Below, in pieces: positions 1-8,055 of a DNA stretch of 64,000 nucleotides. How positions within the stretch are numbered: position 1 is the first letter of the stretch; each line of letters opens with the position of its first letter. This DNA is from Streptomyces sp. WMMC500. GTDB lineage: Bacteria > Actinomycetota > Actinomycetes > Streptomycetales > Streptomycetaceae. Position numbers and translations under genes: made by a program. Location: positions 7,604,001 to 7,668,000 of the forward strand of contig NZ_CP114905.1 of assembly GCF_027497195.1 (NCBI RefSeq), written 5' to 3'. The notes under the pieces are model-generated. The model was given only the letters and a program-made list of their open reading frames with translations, was not told the DNA's origin and ran no database searches.

Positions 1-1
1 G

Positions 2-3000
2 GCGCTGCGGCGGGTGCGGCGGCGCCTGCGGGAGGACCTGGGGATCGAGCCGGGGCCGGAGCTGACGACTCTGGAGGACGCCATCCTGAACCGCCGCTGG
101 GACGCGTTGCGCGACCAGGCGCGCGGCGGCCTGCGGCCGGCTTCGGGGGTGGGGGGTTCGGCCCCGGGCGGTGGAGTGCCGCGGGTATCCGGGGCGAGCG
201 GGTCGGAGGCGGGCCGTGGTGGCTCGCGGGTTTCCGAAACGGCAGGGGCGGACCCGGTGTCGGCGTTCCCCGACGCGGACCCCGCCCCGGCGGTGCCGAC
301 TCCGGCCGGCCGGCCCGGGCGGGCCGCGCCCGGCGGCCCGGCCACTGCTCCCGAGCGCGGCGAGCTGCCGGGTTCCGCGCCCGCGCGGGGTGCGTCGCCG
401 CGCGGTGCGGCGTCCGCCGCGACGGAGCGGCCCACGCCGGTCCCGGCCGGGCCGGCCGGGACCGCCGGCCCTGACCCGACCGCCGACCCGGAGCCCTCCG
501 CGCCGCCGGGCGCCGGGCCCGCGGAGTCGGCCGACGCCGCGGTCGCCGGACCGGCGGGTTCGGTAGCGGCCCCCGTGCCGGCCGGCGACAGGGCGTCTCC
601 CGGGCCCGTACTGTCCGTACGGACCGGTCCCGGGGCACTCGGTCCGTACCGCGCCGCCGTGTCGCCTCCGGTCGGCCCGTTCACCCCCGGTGGCGTCCCG
701 GCGACGAGCGGCGGGCGCAATCCCTTCGACCCCGCCGCTCACACCCCCGTCCGTCCCTCCTCCGCACCCTCCTCGTCCCGCGGAGACCTCGCACCCGCCG
801 CCGCGCACCCCGCCGGCCCGCCGCCCGAGGCGCCCGAGGCGCCCGTGCCGCACCCCGCCGGCCCGCCGCCCGAGGCGTCCGCCCCCTTCGTGGGCCGCGC
901 GGCCGAGGTGGCGGCGCTCGACGCGGCGGCCGCGGAGGCGGTCGCGGGAGCGGTGCGGTTCGCGCTGGTGGCGGGGGAGGCCGGGGCCGGGAAGTCGCGG
1001 CTGCTTGCGCACTGCGCGCGGCGCCTCGAAGGTGCGGGGTGGATCACCGCCGTCGGCCGGTGCCCCGAGGCCGAGGGCGCGCCGCCGGCCTGGGCCTGGG
1101 AGGAGATCGCCGGCGAACTCGCCCGGCACGCGCCGCCCGACCCCCGGCTCGCCGACGACCTCGCCCCGCTGCTCGACCCCGGTCCGCGGGCGGCGGCGGG
1201 CCGGGCCAGCGACCGGTTCCGGCTGCACCGCGCCTGCCGCACCTGGTTCGCCGCCGCCACCCGCGCGCGGCCCGTCGCCCTCTTCCTCGACGACCTGCAC
1301 CGCGCCGACCGCGAGACCCTCGCGCTGCTCGCCGGGCTCGCCGACGACCCGCCCGCCGGCCGGCTCCTGATCGTCGCCGCCCACCGCCCGGACGAGGGCG
1401 ATCTCGCCGCCGCGCAGGCCGTCCTCGCCCGCCGCGCCCCGGTGCGGCTGCCCCTCGGCGGGCTCGCGCCGCCCGACGCCGTACGGCTCGTACGCGCGCT
1501 GGCCCCCGTCGACGCCGCGACCGCCGCCGCCCTCGCCGAACGCACCGGCGGCAACCCGTTCTTCCTGCTGGAAACCGCCCGCATGCTCACCGGGGGCACC
1601 GTCACCGCCGACGCGCTGCGCGCCGTCCCCGACGGCGTACGCGACGTGCTGCGGCGCCGCTTCGACCGGCTTCCGCCCGCCGCGCTGTCCGTGCTGCGCC
1701 TCGCCGCCGCGGCGGGCCGCGAGGCGGACGTCGAGGTGCTGGTCCGGGCCGCCGGCACCGGGGTCTCAGGCGCCGTCGAGGCCCCCACCGGATCCGACGC
1801 CGCCGCGCACCGGGCCGCGGATCCGGCCGCAGTTCCGGCCGCAGTTCCGGTCGCGGATCAGGAGCCGGCCCCCGCTCCCGACCCGTCCGCCGACCAGCGC
1901 GCCGCCGCCGAAGACGCCGTCCTCGACGGCCTCGACGCCGGCGTCGCCGCCGGGCTGCTCACCGAGCCGGGCCCCGGCCGCATCCGCTTCGCCCACGCCC
2001 TCGTCCGCGACACCCTCTACGCCGACACCAGCGGCCTGCGCCGCGCCCGGCTGCACGCCGCCCTCGGCCGGGCGCTGCGCGAACTGCGCCCCGACGACGT
2101 CTCCGCCATCGCCCACCACCACCTCCGGGCCCCCGCCACCGCGACCGCCCGCACCGCCGTCGACTACGCCGTGCGCGCCGCCGGTCTGGCCGGCCGCCGC
2201 TACGCCCACGACACCGCCGCCGACCTGCTGGCCCAGGCCGTCGCCTGCGTCGAGCGCCACCCGGCGGCGTTCGCCGCCGAGGACGCCCCCGCCCGCGTCG
2301 TCGCCCTGCTCGGGCTGCAGTTGCAGGCCCGGGCCCGCGGCGGCGCCGTCGTCGAGGCGCAGGGCATCCGCGCCCGCGCCATGGACGTGGCCGAGCGGCA
2401 CGGCCGCGACGACCTGCTCGTGGAGGCGCTGACCGCCTGGACCGAGCCCAGCGCCTGGGAGCGCAGGACGTACGCGCACGAGGACACCCGCGCCGCCGCC
2501 GCGCTGCGCCGGCTGCTCGCGGACGGCACGCTCGACGACGCCACCCGCTGCCGGCTGCTGGAGGCCCTCGCCTCCGCCGTCGACAGCGCCGCAGGACCGA
2601 CGCACGCGGCGCGCGCGGCGTCGGCCGAGGCCGTCGAGCTGGCCCGCGGCCTCGACGCGCCCGAGCTGCTCGCCCAGGTGCTCGCCACCCGGAGCAAGGT
2701 CATGGACTGGGAGTTCGACCCCGCGCCGCGCGAGCAGCTCGCCGCCGAGCTGGCGCGGCTCGCGGCCGGCCACGACCTGCCCGTCTACGCGTGGCACGCC
2801 GAGTACCTGGCCGCCGGGAACGCTGCCGTGCGCGGCGACGTCGCGGCGCTGCGCCGGCACGTCGACCGCGGGCTGGAGATCGCCGAGACCCACCGGCTCA
2901 GCGACCCCGCCGCCGTCGGGCGCGTCCAGTCGGCCGCGCTGCACATGGCCGCGGGCCGGGTGGCTGAGGCCGAGCGCGGCTACGCGGAGGCCGTCGACCG

Positions 3001-3562
3001 GCTGCGCGCCAACGGCTCCCCGCACGCGGGGGCCCTGTGGACGCTGGCGCGGTTCGCGCTGTGCTGGGTGAAGGGCCGGCCCGCAGAGGCGCTGCCGGAG
3101 ATCGAGGCGGCGGTGCCCGTCTACGGGGCGGTCGCCGGCGACGCACTCGCGCTGGCCCTGGTCGACGCCGGCCGCCCGGACGAGGCCCGTGCCGTACGCG
3201 CCGAACGGCCGCCCATCAGGCAGGACTTCTTCTACTCGCTCTTCATGACCGCCCGCGCCCTGGCCGTGGTCGCGCTGGAGGAGCGGGACGAGGCCCCGGG
3301 CCTGCTGGCGGCGATGCTGCCGCTGCGCGACGTGGTCGCGGGCGCGGCGAGCGTCTGCCTGGCCATGCGGCCCGTCGCGCAGACGCTCGGCGACCTCGCC
3401 CTGCTGCTGGACCGTACGGACGAGGCCGCGGACCACTACGCGCACGCCGCCGTCGTCGCGCGCCGCTGGCAGGCGCCGCACTGGCGCGCGGACGCCGAGC
3501 GCGCCCTGGCCGCGCTGCCCGGCCGCACCGCGCCGGCGCCCGCCCCCGCTGAGCCCCGCTGA
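2..3562 (+). CDS. AfsR/BTAD-family ATPase transcriptional regulator, 5' end outside window
   Basis: The reading frame is open from the first bases, and the first codons read as the end of a bacterial transcriptional activation (BTAD) domain (RRRLREDLGIEPGPEL), so the DNA-binding N-terminus lies upstream. A Pro/Ala/Gly-rich linker of about 250 residues follows. An AAA/STAND-type ATPase module then begins near residue 290 (FVGRAAEV), with Walker A GEAGAGKS and a Walker B-like FLDDLHRAD. The last roughly 500 residues are Ala/Leu-rich helical repeats of TPR type. Relatives act as cytoplasmic activators of secondary metabolism or export genes. Three 11-bp direct repeats lie directly downstream in front of the MMPL gene, the kind of site BTAD regulators bind, so that exporter is the likely target (inference). 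Confidence 0.85.
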   Translation, partial: ALRRVRRRLREDLGIEPGPELTTLEDAILNRRWDALRDQARGGLRPASGVGGSAPGGGVPRVSGASGSEAGRGGSRVSETAGADPVSAFPDADPAPAVPTPAGRPGRAAPGGPATAPERGELPGSAPARGASPRGAASAATERPTPVPAGPAGTAGPDPTADPEPSAPPGAGPAESADAAVAGPAGSVAAPVPAGDRASPGPVLSVRTGPGALGPYRAAVSPPVGPFTPGGVPATSGGRNPFDPAAHTPVRPSSAPSSSRGDLAPAAAHPAGPPPEAPEAPVPHPAGPPPEASAPFVGRAAEVAALDAAAAEAVAGAVRFALVAGEAGAGKSRLLAHCARRLEGAGWITAVGRCPEAEGAPPAWAWEEIAGELARHAPPDPRLADDLAPLLDPGPRAAAGRASDRFRLHRACRTWFAAATRARPVALFLDDLHRADRETLALLAGLADDPPAGRLLIVAAHRPDEGDLAAAQAVLARRAPVRLPLGGLAPPDAVRLVRALAPVDAATAAALAERTGGNPFFLLETARMLTGGTVTADALRAVPDGVRDVLRRRFDRLPPAALSVLRLAAAAGREADVEVLVRAAGTGVSGAVEAPTGSDAAAHRAADPAAVPAAVPVADQEPAPAPDPSADQRAAAEDAVLDGLDAGVAAGLLTEPGPGRIRFAHALVRDTLYADTSGLRRARLHAALGRALRELRPDDVSAIAHHHLRAPATATARTAVDYAVRAAGLAGRRYAHDTAADLLAQAVACVERHPAAFAAEDAPARVVALLGLQLQARARGGAVVEAQGIRARAMDVAERHGRDDLLVEALTAWTEPSAWERRTYAHEDTRAAAALRRLLADGTLDDATRCRLLEALASAVDSAAGPTHAARAASAEAVELARGLDAPELLAQVLATRSKVMDWEFDPAPREQLAAELARLAAGHDLPVYAWHAEYLAAGNAAVRGDVAALRRHVDRGLEIAETHRLSDPAAVGRVQSAALHMAAGRVAEAERGYAEAVDRLRANGSPHAGALWTLARFALCWVKGRPAEALPEIEAAVPVYGAVAGDALALALVDAGRPDEARAVRAERPPIRQDFFYSLFMTARALAVVALEERDEAPGLLAAMLPLRDVVAGAASVCLAMRPVAQTLGDLALLLDRTDEAADHYAHAAVVARRWQAPHWRADAERALAALPGRTAPAPAPAEPR

Positions 3563-3590
3563 GCTGCGCCGGAACCCCTCCGCCCCGTTC

Positions 3591-3623
3591 CAAGAAGCCT
3601 CCAAGTCGCCTGCAAGAAGCCTC
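3591..3623 (+). promoter_or_regulatory. Three 11-bp direct repeats, candidate BTAD/SARP binding site
   Basis: Three head-to-tail 11-mers run without gaps: CAAGAAGCCTC, CAAGTCGCCTG, CAAGAAGCCTC. The first and third are identical. An 11-bp period puts repeats on one DNA face and is the hallmark of SARP/OmpR-type sites. The site lies between the regulator stop and the MMPL start, 46 bases before the ATG. Confidence 0.55.
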
Positions 3624-3669
3624 CGGCAGCGTGTGACCGGAATCGAACGGATCTGCCCAAGGAACGGTC

Positions 3670-5904
3670 ATGACGCGACTGCTCGGCCGCCTCGGCGGCG
3701 CCTGCGCGGCGCACCCCTGGCGGACGATCTCCGCCTGGCTCGCCGCCATCGCCGCACTCGTCGCCCTCGCCGGGGCGTTCGGCGGCACCCTGCACGACGA
3801 CTACCGCGCGGACGGCACCGCCGCCCAGGCGGGCACCGACTTCCTCGCCGACGCCTTCCCCGAGATGTCCGGCACCAGCGCCCGCGTCGTCGTCCACGGC
3901 GACTCCGGCGACACCCTGCCGGCCGACGTCCTCGCCGAGGTGCGCGAGCGGCTCGCGCGCGTGGAGGGCGCGTCCGTGGTGGACGAGCCGGTGCTCTCCC
4001 GCGACGGCGACACCGCGCTGTTCACCGTCGCGTACCGCATCGAGATCACCGACATCAAGGGCTCGGAGGGCACCGACGCGCTGCGCGAGGCCGCCGCGCC
4101 CGCCGAGGACGCGGGCCTGGACGTCGAACTGGGCGGCCAGGTGCCGGAGAACGTCACCAAGCCCGCCGTCACCGCCGAGATGATCGGCGTCGGCGCCGCC
4201 CTGATCATCCTGCTGTTCGCGCTGCGCTCGTTCACCGCCGCCGGGCTGCCCCTGGTCGTCGCCATCGGCGGCCTCGGCGCCGGCTTCGCGGGCATCACGC
4301 TGCTCTCCGCCGCCACCGACATCGGCAACATCGCGCCCACCGTCGCCTCCATGGTCGCCCTCGGCGTCGGCATCGACTACGCGCTGCTGCTCGTCGGCCG
4401 GCAGGCGGAGGGGCTGCGCGCCGGCCTCGCGCCGCGCGCCGCGGCGGCGGAGGCGACGGCCACCGCCGGCGTCTCGGTGGTCATCGCGGGCGCCACCGTC
4501 CTGCTGTCCCTCTTCGGGCTCCGGCTCAGCACGATCGGGGTGTTCGCGTCCTTCGGGTACGCGACCTTCTGCACCGTCATCGCCGTGATGGCCGCCGCGC
4601 TGACGCTGGTGCCGGCGCTGTGCGGGCTGGCGGGACGGCGCGTGCTGCCGCGGGCCGAACGCCTCGGCCTCGTACGCCCCGAGCAGACCGCGGAAGCGGC
4701 CCGGTCTACGGGTCCCGAGACGCCCCGCGCCACCCTCACCGAGCGCTGGGCCCGCGCCGTCACCAAGCGGCCCGTGGTCTCCGGCCTCGGCGCCCTCGTC
4801 GTGCTCCTCGCCCTCGCGGCACCCATCCTCGGCATGCGCACCTGGCCGCAGGACGCCGGCAGCCAGCCGGAGTCCAACACCACGCGGCGCGCGTACGACC
4901 TGGTGGCAGCCGAGTACGGCGAGGGCGCCAACGGCCCGCTGCAGATCGCCGTGGACCTCACCGAGGTGCCCGCGGACTCCCTGCCCGCGCTCCGCGACGA
5001 CCTGGCCGCCACCGACGGCGTGGCCGCCGTGGCGCCGCCCCGCCTCAACGAGGCCGGCGACGCCGCCGTCGTCGCCGTCACCCCGGTCACCGGACCGCAG
5101 GACGAGCGCACGCACGACCTGCTGGACCGGCTGCGCGCCGACGTGCTGCCCGAGGGGGCCGAGGCCACCGGGGTCGTCGCCGTCTTCGCGGACATCTCCG
5201 ACCGGCTCGCCACCCGGCTGTGGGTGGTCGTCCCGTTCGTCGTCGGACTGTCGCTGGTGCTGCTCACCGTGATCTTCCGGGCCCCGGTGGTGGCGCTGAA
5301 GGCGGCGGTGATGAACCTGCTGTCGGTCGGCGCGGCGTACGGCGTGATGACCGTGGCGTTCCAGACCGACGCGGGCGCGCGCCTGCTGGGTCTGCCGCAC
5401 GGCGTACCGGTGTCGAGTTGGGTGCCGATCCTGATGTTCACCATCCTGTTCGGCCTGTCCATGGACTACGAGGTCTTCCTGCTCTCCCGCATCCGGGAGG
5501 ACTGGCTGGCCACCGGAGACCCGCACGGCAGCGTCGTACGCGGCCTCGCGGCGACCGGGCGCGTCATCACCAGCGCGGCGGCCATCATGATCGCGGTGTT
5601 CACCGGCTTCGCGATCGACCCCGACGTGACGGTGAAGATGGTCGGCGTCGGCATGGCGGTGGCGGTGCTGGCGGACGCGACGATCGTCCGCATGGTGCTG
5701 GTGCCGGCCACCATGACGCTCCTCGGGCGGGCCAACTGGTGGCTGCCCCGCTGGGCCGACCGGCTGCTGCCGGAGCTGCATCTCGAACCGCCCGCCGCCG
5801 CGCGGCCGAAGGCGCCGGACGACCCGGCGGCGGCGCCCGGCGACCCGGCTGTCACCGCGGAGAACGGCGGCCAGGCGCGGGTGCCCGTCGGCGGCGGGGG
5901 GTAG
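3670..5904 (+). CDS. MMPL/RND-family transporter
   Basis: This 744-residue inner-membrane exporter has the two-fold RND layout. There is one N-terminal membrane segment, a periplasmic-side domain, a bundle of hydrophobic segments with GVGIDYALLL (about residues 233-242), a second extracellular domain, and a second bundle with GLSMDYEVFLL (about 596-606). The paired GxxxDY motifs carry the proton-relay Asp of the family. A Pro/Ala-rich tail of about 45 residues ends the protein. The start is ATG with AAGGAA upstream. Actinobacterial MMPL proteins export lipids or drugs. The substrate cannot be told here; the adjacent BTAD regulator and repeat box suggest inducible efflux. Confidence 0.9.
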   Translation: MTRLLGRLGGACAAHPWRTISAWLAAIAALVALAGAFGGTLHDDYRADGTAAQAGTDFLADAFPEMSGTSARVVVHGDSGDTLPADVLAEVRERLARVEGASVVDEPVLSRDGDTALFTVAYRIEITDIKGSEGTDALREAAAPAEDAGLDVELGGQVPENVTKPAVTAEMIGVGAALIILLFALRSFTAAGLPLVVAIGGLGAGFAGITLLSAATDIGNIAPTVASMVALGVGIDYALLLVGRQAEGLRAGLAPRAAAAEATATAGVSVVIAGATVLLSLFGLRLSTIGVFASFGYATFCTVIAVMAAALTLVPALCGLAGRRVLPRAERLGLVRPEQTAEAARSTGPETPRATLTERWARAVTKRPVVSGLGALVVLLALAAPILGMRTWPQDAGSQPESNTTRRAYDLVAAEYGEGANGPLQIAVDLTEVPADSLPALRDDLAATDGVAAVAPPRLNEAGDAAVVAVTPVTGPQDERTHDLLDRLRADVLPEGAEATGVVAVFADISDRLATRLWVVVPFVVGLSLVLLTVIFRAPVVALKAAVMNLLSVGAAYGVMTVAFQTDAGARLLGLPHGVPVSSWVPILMFTILFGLSMDYEVFLLSRIREDWLATGDPHGSVVRGLAATGRVITSAAAIMIAVFTGFAIDPDVTVKMVGVGMAVAVLADATIVRMVLVPATMTLLGRANWWLPRWADRLLPELHLEPPAAARPKAPDDPAAAPGDPAVTAENGGQARVPVGGGG

Positions 5905-5921
5905 AGCGGCGGGGAGGGGTC

Positions 5922-5963
5922 GGAGGGGCGGGCGCCCCCGGTGCCGGGGGTCCGCGCCCCTCC
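5922..5963. terminator. Bidirectional hairpin terminator
   Basis: Arms GGAGGGGCG and CGCCCCTCC enclose a GC-rich interior that can itself fold. It sits between the convergent MMPL and DapA-like genes, so it probably ends both transcripts. Confidence 0.6.
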
Positions 5964-5989
5964 CGCCGCCGTACTGCGCGGAAGTTCCG

Positions 5990-6919
5990 TCAGCGCAGCC
6001 CCGCCGCGGCGAGGTGCTTCTCCACCCGCTGCACCTCCTCGGCGTCCAGCGGGATCTGCGGCAGCATCGTCGCCGGGCAGTCGATGACCCCGCGCAGATG
6101 CAGGGCGGCCTTGAACGCGCCGAGGGCCGAGGAACTCATGCCCATCCGCGCCGGGTCGCCGCTCCTGACCATCCCGAAGAGCGCAAGCAGCCGCTCCTGT
6201 TCGGTACGGGCCGTCTCCCAGTCGCCCTCCCGCGCGCTGCGGTACAGCCGCACGTAGCCGTGCGGGTCGACATTGCCGAGGCCGGGGACGACGCCGTGGG
6301 CGCCCATCGCCAGCGCGCTGTCGACCATCGTCTCGGACCCCGTCAGCGCGGAGAAGCCCGACACCTTCTCCCGTACGCCGACGATGACGCGGCGCAGGCC
6401 CGTCTCGTCGCCGCTGGAGTCCTTCAGCCCGGCCAGCACCCCGTCCGCGGCGAGTTGCAGCACCAGGTCGGAGCCGAGCTTGGTGTGCACCGACGTCGGC
6501 AGGTCGTAGGCGTAGACGGGCGCGCCGGTGCGGCCGGCGACCTCGCGGTAGTGCCGGTCGATCTCCGCCGGATGGGTGCGGGTGTAGAACGGCGCGGTGA
6601 CGACGAGCGCGTCCGCGCCGGCGTCGAGCGCGCCGCGGGCGTGGTCGAGCACGCGCGGCGTCGTCATGTCGATCGCGCCGGCGAGCACGGGCAGTTGGCC
6701 GCCGACGTGCCGTACCACCGTGTCCACCACGGCTCTGCGCTGCTCGTCCCTGAGGTAGGCCGCCTCCGACGACGAGCCGAGCACGAAGAGTGCGTCGACG
6801 CCTCCCGCGACGAGGAAGTCCACCAGCCTGATCAGCGAGGCGGTGTCCACCTCGGCGTCCGGCGTCAGGGGGGTGCAGACGGGCGGTACGACGCCGGTCA
6901 GGTGGGTGGGACGGGTCAT
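5990..6919 (-). CDS. Dihydrodipicolinate synthase/N-acetylneuraminate lyase-family aldolase
   Basis: A 309-residue class I aldolase-type TIM barrel. The Schiff-base lysine is seen in GLKDSSGD, the partner tyrosine in VYAYDLP, and the substrate carboxylate loop is GSSSEAA instead of the GTTGE of true DapA. It is the last gene of a five-gene ABC importer operon, and its ATG overlaps the stop of the ATPase gene (ATGA). The context argues for a catabolic aldolase or lyase acting on the imported solute rather than lysine biosynthesis (inference). Family assignment is secure; the substrate is unknown. Confidence 0.85.
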   Translation of the reverse strand: MTRPTHLTGVVPPVCTPLTPDAEVDTASLIRLVDFLVAGGVDALFVLGSSSEAAYLRDEQRRAVVDTVVRHVGGQLPVLAGAIDMTTPRVLDHARGALDAGADALVVTAPFYTRTHPAEIDRHYREVAGRTGAPVYAYDLPTSVHTKLGSDLVLQLAADGVLAGLKDSSGDETGLRRVIVGVREKVSGFSALTGSETMVDSALAMGAHGVVPGLGNVDPHGYVRLYRSAREGDWETARTEQERLLALFGMVRSGDPARMGMSSSALGAFKAALHLRGVIDCPATMLPQIPLDAEEVQRVEKHLAAAGLR

Positions 6920-8055
6920 GCGCTCTCCTTCGCTTGGATCACGAGATCACGGGTGCTCTCCGCAGCGGCCACCGGATGATGGCAGCGGAACCGGTGGGCC
7001 TGCGCCGCCTGCGTGACCTCCGGCATGGCCGCGGCGCACTCCTCCGTGGCCTTCCAGCACCGGGTACGGAACGGGCAGCCGCTCGGCGGCCGGGTCGCCG
7101 ACGGCACGGGACCGGCGAGCGGGATCGGGTCGATGGGGTCGAGGAGCCCCGGCGTCGCCGAGAACAGCGCCCGGGTGTACGGGTGCCGGGCGGTGTCCGT
7201 GCTGTGCTCCTCCGGGGCGTCGCTGCCCGAGCCCAGCGCCACCGCCGGCGCCTCCTCCACGATCCTGCCCAGGTACATGGTGATGACGCGGTCGCTCATC
7301 CGCCGCACCGTCTGGATGTCGTGCGAGACGAACACCAGCGCCAGGTTCAGCCGCTCCTTCAGATCCAGCAGCAGGTTGAGGATCTGGGCCCGTACGGAGA
7401 CGTCGAGCGCGGACGTCGGCTCGTCGGCCACGACCAGGTCCGGCTCCAGCGCCAGGGCACGGGCGATGGCCACCCGCTGCCGCTGCCCGCCGGACAACTG
7501 GCCCGGCAGCGCGTCGGCGAGCACCGGCGGCAGCCCGACGAGGGCCATCAGCTCCCGCACCCGCTCGGTGCGCTGCGCGGACGTGCCGCGGCGGTGCACG
7601 TCGAGCGGGTCGCGGAGGATCTGCCGGACCGGCAGCCGCCGGTTGAGCGCGGTCGACGGGTCCTGGAAGATCATGCCCGTGCCGGTGCCGATGGCCGTAC
7701 GCCGCTCGCTCCCGCCCATCTCCCAGATGTCGCGGCCCCGGAACTCCACCGTGCCGGCCGTCGGCGCCTGCACGCCGACCAGCACCTTCGCCAGCGTCGA
7801 CTTGCCACAGCCGGACTCGCCGACCACGCCGACCGTCTCGCCGGCCGCGATCGTCAGGTCCGCGCCGGTCAGCGCGTAGACGCGGTCGCGGGCGAACAGC
7901 CCGCCGGTGCGCGCCCGGTGCACCACGTGCGCGTCCCGCACGGTGATCAGGGGCGGCGCCACACCGCCGCCTTCGAGCAGTGCGTCGCCCTCGACCAGGG
8001 GCTCGCTGGCCAGGTCGCCGATCGGCCCGGGGCCGCCGCTGTCCTTCGCGCTCAT
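6916..8055 (-). CDS. Peptide/nickel-type ABC transporter ATP-binding protein (DppF-like)
   Basis: A 379-residue cytoplasmic ATPase with Walker A GESGCGKS, signature LSGGQRQRV, Walker B VVADEPT and switch VSHD. The C-terminus has the oligopeptide-transporter extension with Cys-rich CPFRTRCWKA. The frame is open further upstream, but the ATG at 8055 overlaps the stop of the preceding gene by ATGA, which fixes the start. The second ATPase of the importer is fused to a permease in the neighbouring gene, so the two should form the ATPase heterodimer. Confidence 0.88.
   Translation of the reverse strand: MSAKDSGGPGPIGDLASEPLVEGDALLEGGGVAPPLITVRDAHVVHRARTGGLFARDRVYALTGADLTIAAGETVGVVGESGCGKSTLAKVLVGVQAPTAGTVEFRGRDIWEMGGSERRTAIGTGTGMIFQDPSTALNRRLPVRQILRDPLDVHRRGTSAQRTERVRELMALVGLPPVLADALPGQLSGGQRQRVAIARALALEPDLVVADEPTSALDVSVRAQILNLLLDLKERLNLALVFVSHDIQTVRRMSDRVITMYLGRIVEEAPAVALGSGSDAPEEHSTDTARHPYTRALFSATPGLLDPIDPIPLAGPVPSATRPPSGCPFRTRCWKATEECAAAMPEVTQAAQAHRFRCHHPVAAAESTRDLVIQAKESA

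Noticed and set aside
1039..2967. Long Arg-rich open frames inside the AfsR-like gene on both strands
   Set aside because: They are out-of-frame shadows of GC-rich coding DNA, with no domain and strong Arg/Pro bias.
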